A model generated the notes under the pieces. The model worked only from the letters and a program-made list of their open reading frames with translations, was not told the origin of the DNA and did no database searches. DNA of 64,000 nucleotides from Streptomyces sp. GESEQ-4 (GTDB taxonomy: Bacteria > Actinomycetota > Actinomycetes > Streptomycetales > Streptomycetaceae): NCBI RefSeq assembly GCF_017948455.1, contig NZ_JAFFSU010000004.1, positions 1-64,000 on the forward strand, given 5' to 3'. The position numbers and the translations under genes were made by a program. This document shows, piece after piece, positions 42,958-51,817 of this stretch; position 1 is the stretch's first letter, and every line of letters begins with the position of its first letter.

Positions 42958-44409
42958 GTGACGCAGGGACCGCTCACCACGGAGGCCGGGGCACCGGTCG
43001 CCGACAACCAGAACAGCGAGACCGCGGGCGTCGGCGGCCCCGTGCTCGTCCAGGACCAGCTGCTGCTGGAGAAGCTGGCCCACTTCAACCGGGAGCGCAT
43101 CCCGGAGCGCGTGGTGCACGCCCGCGGCGCCGGTGCCTACGGCACCTTCACGGTGACCGCCGACGTGACGCGGTACACGCGCGCCAAGTTCCTCTCCAAG
43201 GTCGGCAAGCAGACCGAGACCTTCCTGCGCTTCTCCACGGTCGCGGGCAACCTCGGTGCGGCCGACGCGGTGCGCGACCCGCGCGGCTGGGCGCTGAAGT
43301 TCTACACCGAGGAGGGCAATTACGACCTCGTCGGCAACAACACCCCGGTGTTCTTCATCAAGGACGCCATCAAGTTCCCGGACTTCATCCACACCCAGAA
43401 GCGCGACCCGTACACGGGCTCCCAGGAGGCGGACAACGTCTGGGACTTCTGGGGTCTCAGCCCCGAGTCGACCCACCAGGTGACCTGGCTCTTCGGCGAC
43501 CGCGGCATCCCGGCGTCGTACCGCCACATGAACGGCTACGGCTCGCACACGTTCCAGTGGAACAACGAGGCGGGCGAGGTCTTCTGGGTCAAGTACCACT
43601 TCAAGACCGACCAGGGGATCAAGAACCTCACGCAGACCGAGGCGAACAGGCTCGCCGGTGAGGACCCCGACAGCCATCAGCGCGACCTGCGCGAGGCCAT
43701 CGAGCGGGGCGAGTTCCCGACCTGGACCGTGCAGGTGCAGATCATGCCGGAGGCGGACGCGGCGACGTACCGCTTCAACCCGTTCGACCTCACCAAGGTG
43801 TGGCCGCACGAGGACTACCCGCCGATCGAGATCGGCAAGCTGGAGCTCAACCGCAACCCGGAGAACGTCTTCGCCGAGGTCGAGCAGTCCATCTTCAGCC
43901 CCGCGCACTTCGTGCCGGGCATCGGTCCGTCGCCCGACAAGATGCTCCAGGGGCGGCTGTTCGCGTACGGCGACGCCCACCGCTACCGCGTCGGCATCAA
44001 CGCCGACCACCTGCCGGTGAACCGCCCGCACGCCACCGAGGCGCGCACCAACTCCCGTGACGGTTTCCTGTACGACGGCCGCCACAAGGGCGCGAAGAAC
44101 TATGAGCCGAACAGCTTCGGTGGCCCGTTCCAGACGGACCGCCCGCTGTGGTCCGCCGCCGCCGTGAACGGCGGCACGGGCAACCACCCGGCCCCGGTGC
44201 ACGCCGAGGACGACGACTTCGTGCAGGCCGGCAACCTCTACCGGCTGATGTCCGAGGACGAGAAGGAGCGTCTGATCGGCAACCTGGCGGGCTTCATCGC
44301 CAAGGTCTCGCGCCACGACATCGCCGAGCGCGCGATCGGCAACTTCCGTCAGGCGGACGGTGACTTCGGCAAGCGGCTGGAGGCCGCGGTCCAGGCCCTG
44401 CGCGGCTGA
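42958..44409 (+). CDS. katA: Monofunctional haem catalase
   Basis: 483 residues, a small-subunit catalase. The distal His54 is in [10 protein letters not shown], the distal Asn in [11 protein letters not shown], and the proximal haem-ligand Tyr in [14 protein letters not shown]. It breaks down hydrogen peroxide in the cytoplasm. The GTG start has AGGAGG seven bases upstream. Its promoter contains a Fur-type palindrome and the divergent gene encodes CatR, so peroxide induction is expected. A hairpin follows the stop. In S. coelicolor the CatR-controlled catalase is called catA. Confidence 0.95.
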   Translation: MTQGPLTTEAGAPVADNQNSETAGVGGPVLVQDQLLLEKLAHFNRERIPERVVHARGAGAYGTFTVTADVTRYTRAKFLSKVGKQTETFLRFSTVAGNLGAADAVRDPRGWALKFYTEEGNYDLVGNNTPVFFIKDAIKFPDFIHTQKRDPYTGSQEADNVWDFWGLSPESTHQVTWLFGDRGIPASYRHMNGYGSHTFQWNNEAGEVFWVKYHFKTDQGIKNLTQTEANRLAGEDPDSHQRDLREAIERGEFPTWTVQVQIMPEADAATYRFNPFDLTKVWPHEDYPPIEIGKLELNRNPENVFAEVEQSIFSPAHFVPGIGPSPDKMLQGRLFAYGDAHRYRVGINADHLPVNRPHATEARTNSRDGFLYDGRHKGAKNYEPNSFGGPFQTDRPLWSAAAVNGGTGNHPAPVHAEDDDFVQAGNLYRLMSEDEKERLIGNLAGFIAKVSRHDIAERAIGNFRQADGDFGKRLEAAVQALRG

Positions 44410-44436
44410 CACACCCACCAGCACTGGATCGCTTGC

Positions 44437-44480
44437 CGAAGCGGGCCGGATTCCCCGGACAAGGGGTTCCGGCCCGTTCG
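44437..44480. terminator. Hairpin between katA and the CBS-protein gene
   Basis: A GC-rich stem, roughly GCGGGCCGGA with TCCGGCCCG, encloses a 17-base loop, 30 bases after the katA stop. It sits between convergent genes and probably ends both transcripts. Confidence 0.65.
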
Positions 44481-44487
44481 CGTGGGC

Positions 44488-44880
44488 TCAGGCCGGTACC
44501 TGCTGCCGCAGGGGAGCCCAGCAGCGGATGATGTCGCGGACCGAGACGATGCCGACGGGCTCGTCGTGGTCGAGGACGATCAGGTGGCGGAAGCCACCGT
44601 GTGCCATGGCGTGAGCGGCCTCCTCCAGGGTCCAGGACGGAGCCGCGAACACGACGTCGGTGGTGGTGTGCGCGTGGGCGTACTCCGTGTCCGGGTCCTC
44701 GCCCAGGCCGACGGAGATCAGGATGTCGCGTTCGGTGAGGATGCCGATACCGCCGGCGTCGGGGTCGAGGACGACGGCCGCGCCCACCCGGCGGGTGGAC
44801 ATCAGCGCTGCGGCCTGGCGAAGGGTGTGGGTGGGGCCGATGGTGAGGACCACGGTGCTCATGGCGTCGCGGACGAGCAT
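44488..44880 (-). CDS. Tandem CBS-domain protein
   Basis: 130 residues made of two CBS motifs (MLVRDAMSTVVLTIGPTHTL ... GIGILTERDILISVG and VVFAAPSWTLEEAA ... PVGIVSVRDIIR). CBS pairs bind adenosyl ligands such as AMP, ATP or SAM and sense energy state or redox partners. Nothing else is fused to it. I chose the ATG at 44880, about ten bases after AGGAGGT; the GTG twelve bases upstream overlaps that ribosome-binding site. Partner unknown. Confidence 0.82.
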   Translation of the reverse strand: MLVRDAMSTVVLTIGPTHTLRQAAALMSTRRVGAAVVLDPDAGGIGILTERDILISVGLGEDPDTEYAHAHTTTDVVFAAPSWTLEEAAHAMAHGGFRHLIVLDHDEPVGIVSVRDIIRCWAPLRQQVPA

Positions 44881-45022
44881 GGATGCAGCCACCTCCTGAG
44901 GGTCTCCGCCCCTTGATCATCGTCTCCGCTTGTTCAACGCTTCACAAATTCACAAGGGGTGGGACCTTCAGAGTGACAGGCAAAGAGACGGTCAACAAGG
45001 GGGCGCGTGGAGCTCGTGGAGC

Positions 45023-45823
45023 TCAGTAGCGCTGGTTGAGATACCCCAGGAACTCCTCGTGCAACAGACCGTTCGACGCGGCCGCGTTTCCGCTGTGCGG
45101 GCCCGGGCGGCCGTCGAGGCCGGTGAAGGAGCCGCCCGCCTCCGTCACGATGATCGCGTTCGCGGCCATGTCCCACAGGGACAGCTCGGGCTCGGCGCAG
45201 ATGTCGACAGCGCCCTCGGCGACCAGCATGTACGGCCAGAAGTCGCCGTACGCGCGCGTGCGCCACACCTCGCGGGTCAGGTCCAGGAAGCCGCCCAGGC
45301 GGCCCTGGTCCTCCCAGCCGGTGAGCGAGGAGTACGCGAAGGAGGCGTCGGACAGCTTCGAGACGCGGGAGACGCGCAGCCGGGAGGCCGAGGAGAGGCT
45401 GCGGCCGGTGAAGGCGCCGTGCCCCTTCGCGGCCCACCAGCGGCGGCCCAGCGCGGGGGCGGAGACAAGGCCGACGACAGGCTCGTAGCCGCCTTCGCTC
45501 GCCTCCGTCAGCGAGATGAGCGTGGCCCAGACGGGGACGCCGCGTACGTAGCTCTTGGTGCCGTCGATCGGGTCGACGACCCAGCGCCGGGGGCCGGTGC
45601 CCTCGATGCCGTACTCCTCGCCGAGGATCGCGTCCCGGGGGCGGGCGCGCTGCAGCTGGCCGCGGATGAGTTCCTCGGTGGCCTTGTCCGCCTCGCTCAC
45701 CGGAGTCATGTCCGGCTTCGTCTCCACCTTCAGGTCGAGGGCCTTGAAGCGGGCCATGGTCGTCGCGTCGGCGGCGTCCGCGAGGACGTGGGCGAAGCGG
45801 AGATCGTCATGGTAGTCGGCCAT
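45023..45823 (-). CDS. hisN: Histidinol-phosphatase, inositol-monophosphatase family
   Basis: 266 residues. Metal and phosphate sites of the IMPase fold: GEEYG, the signature WVVDPIDGTKSYVRG and a late Asp in LSLWDMAANAIIVTEAGG. In S. coelicolor the orthologous gene in this neighbourhood supplies the histidinol-phosphate phosphatase that the his operon lacks. The ATG at 45823 is six bases after TACGGT on the minus strand, so the transcript is probably leaderless. Other IMPase activities cannot be excluded by sequence alone. Confidence 0.88.
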   Translation of the reverse strand: MADYHDDLRFAHVLADAADATTMARFKALDLKVETKPDMTPVSEADKATEELIRGQLQRARPRDAILGEEYGIEGTGPRRWVVDPIDGTKSYVRGVPVWATLISLTEASEGGYEPVVGLVSAPALGRRWWAAKGHGAFTGRSLSSASRLRVSRVSKLSDASFAYSSLTGWEDQGRLGGFLDLTREVWRTRAYGDFWPYMLVAEGAVDICAEPELSLWDMAANAIIVTEAGGSFTGLDGRPGPHSGNAAASNGLLHEEFLGYLNQRY

Positions 45824-45951
45824 GCTTGAACCGTATCTTTCGCGGTCACGGCCGGGCTACAGCGGGATGTGGGGGATCGGTGTGCACGGTGCCCGACCGC
45901 CCGGATGGCCTACGACAGGCGTCGCGCGCCCCCTTGTCCCCTCGCGAACCC

Positions 45952-45980
45952 TTGACAGTGCGCCCGTGCGCGTCAAATCT
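45952..45980 (+). promoter_or_regulatory. Promoter of the TetR-family gene
   Basis: A perfect -35 TTGACA (45952-45957) is followed by a 17-base spacer and AAATCT (45975-45980) as a -10 element, 34 bases before the start codon. The best consensus-type promoter in the window. Confidence 0.65.
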
Positions 45981-46013
45981 GGGCGCAGAGTCGGTCGGGC
46001 TCGGGAGGCGATG

Positions 46014-46619
46014 ATGCCTGCAGCGCGGGAATCCCTACTGGACGCCGCATACACGGCGCTGGCGCGGCGGCCGTGGGCCGCGGTGCGGATGGTGGATGTG
46101 GCCGCGGCGGCCGGGGTGTCCCGGCAGACGCTCTACAACGAGTTCGGGAGCAAGGAAGGGCTCGCCAGGGCTCTCGTCCGCAGAGAGGCCGACGCCTATC
46201 TCGCCGGCGTCGAGCGGGCCCTAGCCACCAACCACGACGCCCGCGACCGGCTCACCGCCACCGCCGAGTGGACCGCGTCGGCGGCCCGGGAGAACGCGCT
46301 CGTACAGGCCATGCTCACCGGCTGCTGGAGCGAGCGGCTGCCCTCGCCGACGCTCTCGGCCGTGCCGTCCACCTCGGCGGTGCCGGCCCAGCGGCGGGCG
46401 GACGGACCGCTGCCCTCACCCGGTGACTTCGTGGCCCTGGTCCGTGACCGCGCCGTCGCGGTGCTGGCCGGACCCGGCACCCACAAGTCGGAAGCCGCCG
46501 AACTGGCCCGCTCCTGCGAACTGGTCGTCCGGCTGGCGCTGTCCTGCGTGGCGGCCCCGCCCGGCGAGGGAGGCGTCGCGGATCTCGTACGGGGCGCGCT
46601 GCACCGGCAGTTGGTGTGA
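46014..46619 (+). CDS. TetR-family transcriptional regulator
   Basis: 201 residues. The N-terminal helix-turn-helix is ESLLDAAYTALARRPWAAVRMVDVAAAAGVSRQTLYNEFGSKEGL, an evident TetR DNA-binding domain; the C-terminal ligand domain is divergent. I chose the second of two adjacent ATGs because GGGAGG lies six bases upstream. It converges on an SMR exporter gene with seven bases between stops, so that exporter may be its target, though regulation across a convergent pair would need a site in the exporter promoter. Ligand unknown. Confidence 0.88.
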   Translation: MPAARESLLDAAYTALARRPWAAVRMVDVAAAAGVSRQTLYNEFGSKEGLARALVRREADAYLAGVERALATNHDARDRLTATAEWTASAARENALVQAMLTGCWSERLPSPTLSAVPSTSAVPAQRRADGPLPSPGDFVALVRDRAVAVLAGPGTHKSEAAELARSCELVVRLALSCVAAPPGEGGVADLVRGALHRQLV

Positions 46620-46626
46620 TCCGGGG

Positions 46627-46950
46627 TCAGTGGGCCGAGCCCGACAGCTGGAGCCCGATGACGCCCACGATCACCAGGCTGATCGAGACGAGCTTCAGCG
46701 TCGACACGATGTCGCCGAGGAAGACCATGCCGTAGATGGCGGTGCCCGCCGCGCCGATGCCCGTCCACACCGCGTAGGCGGGGCCCACGTCGAGCTTCTT
46801 CAGGGACAGCGTCAGCAGGCCGAAGCTGCCGAGCGCGAAGATGCAGAACGCGACGGTCGGCCACAGCCTGGTGAAGCCGTGCGACAGCTTCAGGCAGACG
46901 GCGAAACCGGTTTCGAGGAGCCCTGCCACAACCACCAGCAGCCACGCCAT
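46627..46950 (-). CDS. sugE: SMR-family exporter, SugE/Gdx type
   Basis: 107 residues, four membrane helices. The essential Glu is in GLLETGFAVCLKLSHGFTRLWP and the fourth-helix region follows YAVWTGIGAAGTAI, the pattern of the SugE/Gdx branch rather than EmrE. Gdx proteins export guanidinium; older work links SugE to quaternary ammonium resistance. It works as an antiparallel dimer in the membrane. A GGGAGGAC ribosome-binding site precedes the ATG. The upstream region has GTGTACAC (46966-46973), a short palindrome that could be an operator. Confidence 0.85.
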   Translation of the reverse strand: MAWLLVVVAGLLETGFAVCLKLSHGFTRLWPTVAFCIFALGSFGLLTLSLKKLDVGPAYAVWTGIGAAGTAIYGMVFLGDIVSTLKLVSISLVIVGVIGLQLSGSAH

Positions 46951-47055
46951 GTCTTGTCCTCCCGTGTGTACACGTCGACTGCTTCGTCTGGCTTGGATCG
47001 GACTCGGTGCGATTATGCACTTACCGACCTTGCGTGCAGACAAACAACGCGAAGG

Positions 47056-48063
47056 TCAGTCGCCTTCCTTCCGTTCCCTCGTGGACAGCAATCGGCGCAG
47101 GGAGTAGAGCCGTGCCGGGTCCGCGTGTCCCTCGGCCACCCACGCGTCCAGCGCGCAGTCGGGCTCGTCGTGACTGCACGCGCGCGGGCAGCCCTCGGTG
47201 CCCGGCTCCAGGTCGGGGAAGGCCTTGATGACCCGGGACGGATCGACGTGGTGCAGCCCGAAGGACCGCAGGCCCGGGGTGTCGATGACCCAGCCGCCGG
47301 CCAGCAGCGGCAGCGCGAGCGCCGATGTCGTCGTGTGCCGGCCGCGGCCGGTCACCGCGTTCACATGTCCGGTGGTGCGTCGGCGGTCCTTCGGCACCAG
47401 GGCATTGACCAGCGTGGTCTTGCCGACGCCGGAGTGGCCCACGAACGCCGTGATCTTGCCGTCGAGTTGCTCGAGCACCCGGTCCGCCGCGGTGCCGTCC
47501 TCCAACTCCCCGCGGCTGGTGACCACGTGCGGGATGTCGAGGGCGCCGTACAGCTCAAGGATCTTGTCGGGCGGGGCGAGGTCCGACTTCGTGAGCACGA
47601 GCAGCGGTTCCAGGCCGCCGTCGAACGCCGCCACCAGGCAGCGGTCGACGAGGCGGGGGCGCGGTTCGGGGTCGGCGAGCGCGGTGACGATGGCGAGTTG
47701 ATCGGCGTTGGCGACGACCACGCGCTCGTACGGGTCGTCGTCATCAGCGGTGCGGCGCAGGACCGAGGTGCGCGGGCTGATGCGGACGATGCGGGCGAGG
47801 GTGTCCTTCTGGCCGGAGAGGTCGCCGACGAGGTGCACCCGGTCGCCGACCACCGCGGCCTTGCGGCCCAGTTCGCGGGCCTTCATCGCCAGGACGATCC
47901 GGTCGTCGACGAGGCACGTCAGACGGCCGCGGTCGACGGTGAGGACCATCCCCTCGGCCGCGTCCGCGTGCTTGGGGCGGATGTTCGTACGCGGCCGGTT
48001 GCCCTTGCGGTTCGGGCGGCTGCGGATGTCGTCCTCGTCGGTGTGCTTGCCGTAGCGACGCAT
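47056..48063 (-). CDS. rsgA: Ribosome-assembly GTPase RsgA
   Basis: 335 residues. A basic N-terminus and OB-fold, then a circularly permuted GTPase with G4 LTKSDL before G1 GHSGVGKTTLVNAL, then G3 DTPGLRSFG, and a C-terminal zinc module CPRACSHDEPDCAL. RsgA checks late maturation of the 30S ribosomal subunit and releases RbfA. It lies 12 bases after aroA on the same strand, and the two are probably co-transcribed. Confidence 0.93.
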   Translation of the reverse strand: MRRYGKHTDEDDIRSRPNRKGNRPRTNIRPKHADAAEGMVLTVDRGRLTCLVDDRIVLAMKARELGRKAAVVGDRVHLVGDLSGQKDTLARIVRISPRTSVLRRTADDDDPYERVVVANADQLAIVTALADPEPRPRLVDRCLVAAFDGGLEPLLVLTKSDLAPPDKILELYGALDIPHVVTSRGELEDGTAADRVLEQLDGKITAFVGHSGVGKTTLVNALVPKDRRRTTGHVNAVTGRGRHTTTSALALPLLAGGWVIDTPGLRSFGLHHVDPSRVIKAFPDLEPGTEGCPRACSHDEPDCALDAWVAEGHADPARLYSLRRLLSTRERKEGD

Positions 48064-48075
48064 GGCGTGTGTCCC

Positions 48076-49401
48076 CTACGCCCCGTCGCTCCCGAGCATC
48101 CCGGTCCACAGGTCGGGGAAGTCCGGCAGCGTCTTCGCCGTCGTCGCCACGTTCTCGATCTGCACGCCCTCCACCGCGAGGCCGATGATCGCGCCGGCGG
48201 TGGCCATGCGGTGGTCCTCGTACGTGTGGAAGATGCCGCCGTGCAGCGCGCGCGGGCGGATGTGCAGCCCGTCGGCGGTCTCCGTCACATCGCCGCCGAG
48301 TTCGTTGATCTCCTTGGTCAGCGCGGCCAGCCGGTCCGTCTCGTGCAGCCGCAGATGCGCCACGCCGCGCAGCGTGGAGGGGGAGTCGGCGAGGGCGGCC
48401 ACGGCCGCGATGCCGGGGGTGAGTTCGCCCACGTCGCTCAGGTCGACATCGATGCCGTGGATCGCGCCGGACCCGGTGAACTGCAGGCCGTACTCGGTCA
48501 GTTGGCAGGAACCGCCCATCTCGGTGAAGATCTCCCGCAGCCGGTCACCGGGTTGGGTGGTCCGCGTCGGCCAGTCCGGGACGAGCACCTTGCCGCCGGT
48601 CACCAGCGCCGCCGCCAGGAACGGCTGGGCGTTGGACAGATCCGGCTCCACCGTCAGGTCCCGGCCGAGCAGCGCACCCGGCGTGACCCGCCAGACGTTC
48701 GGCTCGCCGCCCGACTCCGGGGTGTCCACCTGGGCGCCGACGCTGCGCAGCATGTCGACGGTCATCCGGATGTGGGGCAGCGAGGGCAGCGTCGCGCCGA
48801 TGTGGCGGACCTCCACACCCTGGTTGAAGCGCGGGCCGGAGAGCAGCAGCGCGCTCACGAACTGGGACGACGTGGACGCGTCGACCTCCACCGGGCCGCC
48901 GTCCAGCGCGCCGCCGCCGTGCACGGTCAGCGGCAGCGTGCCGCGGCCGTCGTCGTCGATCCGGGCGCCGAGGACGCGCAGGGCGTCGATCACGCCGCTC
49001 AGGGGGCGCTCGTACGACCTCGGGTCGCCGTCGAAGTGGATCTCGCCGTCGGCGAGGGCGGCGACGGGAGGCAGGAAGCGCATGACGGTGCCGGCGTTGC
49101 CGACGTCGATGGTGGCGGGGCCGCGGAGCCCTGCGGGGAGCACGCGCCAGGTCTCGCCCGTTCCGTTGGGGCCTACGCCCTCCTCGATGCCGACGCCCAT
49201 CGCGCGTAGGGCGTCGGCCATCAGCAGGGTGTCGCGGGAGCGGAGGGGGCGGCGGAGCCAGCCGGGCTCGGAGGCGAGGGCAGACAGCACGAGGGCGCGG
49301 TTGGTGACCGACTTCGACCCGGGCACGTGGACCGTCGCGTCGACAGCTCCGGTCGCATGTGGGGCGGGCCAGAGGGAGGTGTCTGCGGGGTTAGCGGTCA
49401 T
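48076..49401 (-). CDS. aroA: 3-phosphoshikimate 1-carboxyvinyltransferase (EPSP synthase)
   Basis: 441 residues. Family motifs: [17 protein letters not shown] near the N-terminus, [10 protein letters not shown] (substrate loop), [15 protein letters not shown] and [29 protein letters not shown] at the C-terminus. It makes EPSP from shikimate-3-phosphate and phosphoenolpyruvate in the aromatic pathway. The ATG at 49401 is seven bases after TAAAGT on the minus strand, so the transcript is probably leaderless. The aroA-rsgA pairing is typical of Streptomyces. Confidence 0.95.
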   Translation of the reverse strand: MTANPADTSLWPAPHATGAVDATVHVPGSKSVTNRALVLSALASEPGWLRRPLRSRDTLLMADALRAMGVGIEEGVGPNGTGETWRVLPAGLRGPATIDVGNAGTVMRFLPPVAALADGEIHFDGDPRSYERPLSGVIDALRVLGARIDDDGRGTLPLTVHGGGALDGGPVEVDASTSSQFVSALLLSGPRFNQGVEVRHIGATLPSLPHIRMTVDMLRSVGAQVDTPESGGEPNVWRVTPGALLGRDLTVEPDLSNAQPFLAAALVTGGKVLVPDWPTRTTQPGDRLREIFTEMGGSCQLTEYGLQFTGSGAIHGIDVDLSDVGELTPGIAAVAALADSPSTLRGVAHLRLHETDRLAALTKEINELGGDVTETADGLHIRPRALHGGIFHTYEDHRMATAGAIIGLAVEGVQIENVATTAKTLPDFPDLWTGMLGSDGA

Positions 49402-49449
49402 GCGGCCCACTTTAGTAGTGGGTCGTCGTTCGGGTGCGGCGCCGTGGGG

Positions 49450-49511
49450 GCTGGTCGCGCCCACGCGGCGGAGCCGCAAATCGATACAGCCCCGCGCCCC
49501 TTTCAGGGGCG
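49450..49511. repeat. Dispersed hairpin element (copy near the M50 gene)
   Basis: The element reads GCTGGTCGCGC, about 30 variable bases, then CCCCGCGCCCCTTTCAGGGGCG, the last part folding as a short hairpin just after the M50 gene stop. Its two ends match the element at 56739. It resembles the short palindromic repeats common in Streptomyces intergenic regions and may act as a terminator. Confidence 0.6.
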
Positions 49512-49514
49512 TCT

Positions 49515-50228
49515 TCACACCGCCAGCAGCCAACGTCCCCCACCTATCAGTGAGCACAGCGATACGGCATGGAACAGGAACAGCCACATCCCCGCCGGCA
49601 CATGCGTCAACCTCGACAGTTGATCCGCGTCCGAGTCCCCCGCCCCTCCCCGTGCTCGCTTCGCCTGCAGCTCGAATGCCGGACGGACGCCGCCTAGCAG
49701 CAGGAACCACACCACCGCATACGCGAACGCCGCCTGTACCTGGGGACCTGCCAGCCAGGAGACCAGGACGAACGTGCCGCCGGTGAGGACGACCGTCACG
49801 GCGCCGTAGGCGTTGCGGATCATGACCAGCATGGCCAGGAGGAGGGCCGTGGCCAGCCACAGCAGAAGCGTGATGCGGCCGGCGCCGAGCAGGGCGGCGC
49901 CGCCGAGGCCGAGGAGTGGGGGCGCGGTGTAGCCGGAGGCGGCGGTGAGGATCATGCCGAGGCCGTACGGCTTGCCGCGGCTGACCGTGAGGCCGCTGGT
50001 GTCGGAGTGCAGGCGTATGCCGGTGAGCTGCCGGCCGGTGAGCAGCGCGACCAGGCCGTGGCCGCCTTCGTGGGCGATGGTGATGGCGTTGCGGGCGAGG
50101 CGCCACAGGCCGTGTGGGACGACCACCGCGACCGCGGCGACGAGGGTCGCGATCACCACCCACACGTCCGGGTCGGTCTGGGTGCCGATCAGTTCGTCCC
50201 ACAGAGAGGTCGCTGTACTGCTGTCCAT
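49515..50228 (-). CDS. M50-type membrane zinc protease-like protein
   Basis: 237 residues with about six membrane helices. [14 protein letters not shown] in an early helix provides the HExxH zinc site of site-2-protease-like M50 enzymes. No PDZ domain is present, and the family members of this size have no assigned substrate. The ATG at 50228 begins MDSSTATS. Divergent from the SRAP gene by 50 bases. Confidence 0.82.
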   Translation of the reverse strand: MDSSTATSLWDELIGTQTDPDVWVVIATLVAAVAVVVPHGLWRLARNAITIAHEGGHGLVALLTGRQLTGIRLHSDTSGLTVSRGKPYGLGMILTAASGYTAPPLLGLGGAALLGAGRITLLLWLATALLLAMLVMIRNAYGAVTVVLTGGTFVLVSWLAGPQVQAAFAYAVVWFLLLGGVRPAFELQAKRARGGAGDSDADQLSRLTHVPAGMWLFLFHAVSLCSLIGGGRWLLAV

Positions 50229-50278
50229 GTGTCCGGGGTGCTCCCTCTGTTCATACGGAGTCTGGCAGTGTGGCACGT

Positions 50279-51094
50279 ATGTGCGGACGGTATGCATCGA
50301 GTCGTAGGCCCGAGGATCTCGCAGGAATCTTTGAGATCGAGAAGTGGGAGCCCGAGGAGACCCTGGAGCCCGACTACAACGTGGCCCCGACCAAAGAGGT
50401 CTACGCGGTCCTGGACCGTCCTGTGAAGGACGCCGACGAGAAGCGACCGGTTCGGCAGCTGCGCAAGCTCAAGTGGGGGCTCGTTCCCTCCTGGGCGAAG
50501 ACCCCCGAGGGCGGTGCGCGGATGATCAACGCGCGGGCGGAGACGGTGCACGAGAAGCCGTCGTACCGCCGTGCCTTCGCCGCCCGCCGGTGCATCCTGC
50601 CCGCCGACGGCTACTACGAGTGGGTCACCGGCAAGCAGGAGCGGGACCTGGAGGAGGAGGGGAAGAAGAAACGGCCGCGCAAGCAGCCCTACTTCGTGCT
50701 CCCCGCCGACGGGTCCGTGTTCGCCATGGCCGGGCTGTACGAGTTCTGGCGGGACAAGACGCTGCCCGACGAGCATCCGCTGGCGTGGTGGGTGACCTGC
50801 TCGGTGATCACGACGGAGGCGGAGCAGACCCCGCTGGCGGTGGCGCCCGCCGACGGGCCGTACACACTGTCCGACATCCACCCCCGGATGCCGCTGATGC
50901 TGACACCCGACCGCTGGGACAGCTGGCTCGACCCGTCCCGCACCGACCCCGACGACCTGCGCGAGCTGCTCGCCCCGCCGCCCCCCGGACTGATGCGCGC
51001 CTACCCGGTCACCACCGCGGTCAGCAACGTCCGCAACAACGGGCCGGACTTGCTGAAGGAGCTGGAAGGGCCCGAAGAGGGCACACTCTTCTAG
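50279..51094 (+). CDS. SRAP-domain protein (HMCES/YedK), abasic-site DNA crosslinker
   Basis: 271 residues beginning MCGRYA: after removal of Met, Cys2 is the nucleophile that forms a thiazolidine crosslink with abasic sites in single-stranded DNA. Other conserved sites are NVAPT, WGLVPSWA, NARAETV and GYYEW (catalytic Glu), and the late His in DIHPRMP. It shields abasic sites at replication forks. Because the N-terminus must be exact, the ATG at 50279 is secure; CAGTGT lies seven bases upstream, suggesting a leaderless transcript. The next gene follows after one base. Confidence 0.93.
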   Translation: MCGRYASSRRPEDLAGIFEIEKWEPEETLEPDYNVAPTKEVYAVLDRPVKDADEKRPVRQLRKLKWGLVPSWAKTPEGGARMINARAETVHEKPSYRRAFAARRCILPADGYYEWVTGKQERDLEEEGKKKRPRKQPYFVLPADGSVFAMAGLYEFWRDKTLPDEHPLAWWVTCSVITTEAEQTPLAVAPADGPYTLSDIHPRMPLMLTPDRWDSWLDPSRTDPDDLRELLAPPPPGLMRAYPVTTAVSNVRNNGPDLLKELEGPEEGTLF

Positions 51095-51095
51095 C

Positions 51096-51725
51096 GTGAC
51101 GACCGAGATCATCAGCACCGACGCGGGGGACGCCCGCATCACCTGGCACCGGGCGAGGAAGCCGCGGCTTGTGCTGGCGGTGAGCCACGGCGCGGGCGGC
51201 GGCATCGAGGCGCGGGACCTTCGGGCGATCGCCGCCGAGCTGCCGGGGCACGGCGTGAGCGTCGCCCTGGTGGAGCAGCCCTGGCGGGTGGCCGGTAAGA
51301 AGCTGGCGCCGGCGCCGAAGACCCTGGACGTGGGGTGGCGGGGCATCTGGCCCGCGGTCGCCGGGTCCGGGCTGCCCGTGATCTCGGGCGGACGCAGCGC
51401 CGGGGCCCGCGTCGCCTGCCGTACGGCCGTGGAGCTGGGAGCCGCCGGCGCCCTCGCCCTCAGCTTCCCGCTCCACCCGCCGGGCAAGCCAGAGAAGTCG
51501 CGCGCCGACGAACTGCTCGGCGCCGGGGTGCCCACTCTCGTCGTCCAGGGCGGCAACGACCCGTTCGGGAGGCCCGAGGAATTCCCGAAGGGCACTTATG
51601 AACTGGTCGAGGTGCCGTACGGCGACCATGGCTTCGCCGTGCCCAAGCGGGCGGAGATCGAGCCGGACGAGGTCGTGGCGATCATCACCGACGCGGTGGT
51701 GAAGTGGGCCGGGTCACTGGGGTAA
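51096..51725 (+). CDS. Alpha/beta-hydrolase-fold protein (dienelactone-hydrolase-like)
   Basis: 209 residues. A compact alpha/beta hydrolase with nucleophile elbow GGRSAGAR (Ser), a later Asp in GGNDPFG and a His in YGDHGFAVP. It belongs to the small predicted-hydrolase group often annotated as KANL3/Tex30 or COG3571. The GTG start follows the SRAP stop after a single base, so translation is coupled; a DNA-repair link is only suggested by that context. Confidence 0.8.
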   Translation: MTTEIISTDAGDARITWHRARKPRLVLAVSHGAGGGIEARDLRAIAAELPGHGVSVALVEQPWRVAGKKLAPAPKTLDVGWRGIWPAVAGSGLPVISGGRSAGARVACRTAVELGAAGALALSFPLHPPGKPEKSRADELLGAGVPTLVVQGGNDPFGRPEEFPKGTYELVEVPYGDHGFAVPKRAEIEPDEVVAIITDAVVKWAGSLG

Positions 51726-51732
51726 AGACCCG

Positions 51733-51758
51733 GGAATGTTGGGCCGCGGACCGCTGTT
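51733..51758 (+). promoter_or_regulatory. SigR-dependent autoregulatory promoter of sigR (p2 type)
   Basis: GGAAT (51733-51737), exactly 18 bases, then GTT (51756-51758): a perfect SigR consensus upstream of the long-form start. It overlaps the 3' end region after the hydrolase stop. In S. coelicolor such a promoter drives the longer, unstable SigR isoform under thiol stress. Confidence 0.88.
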
Positions 51759-51817
51759 GAGCGGGACAGAAGTGCTGAGAGACCAGCACCGACGTCGTGG
51801 GAGAGGAAGTCCGCCGC

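Noticed and set aside
46951..47050. Possible guanidine riboswitch upstream of the SugE/Gdx gene
   Set aside because: ACGA and ACGG occur, but neither is the loop of a stable hairpin, so the mini-ykkC pattern is not met; no ykkC-III-like structure was seen either.
46423..49209. 928-codon open frame on the + strand
   Set aside because: It runs across sugE, rsgA and aroA on the opposite strand. All three have strong family motifs, so the frame is a composition artefact.
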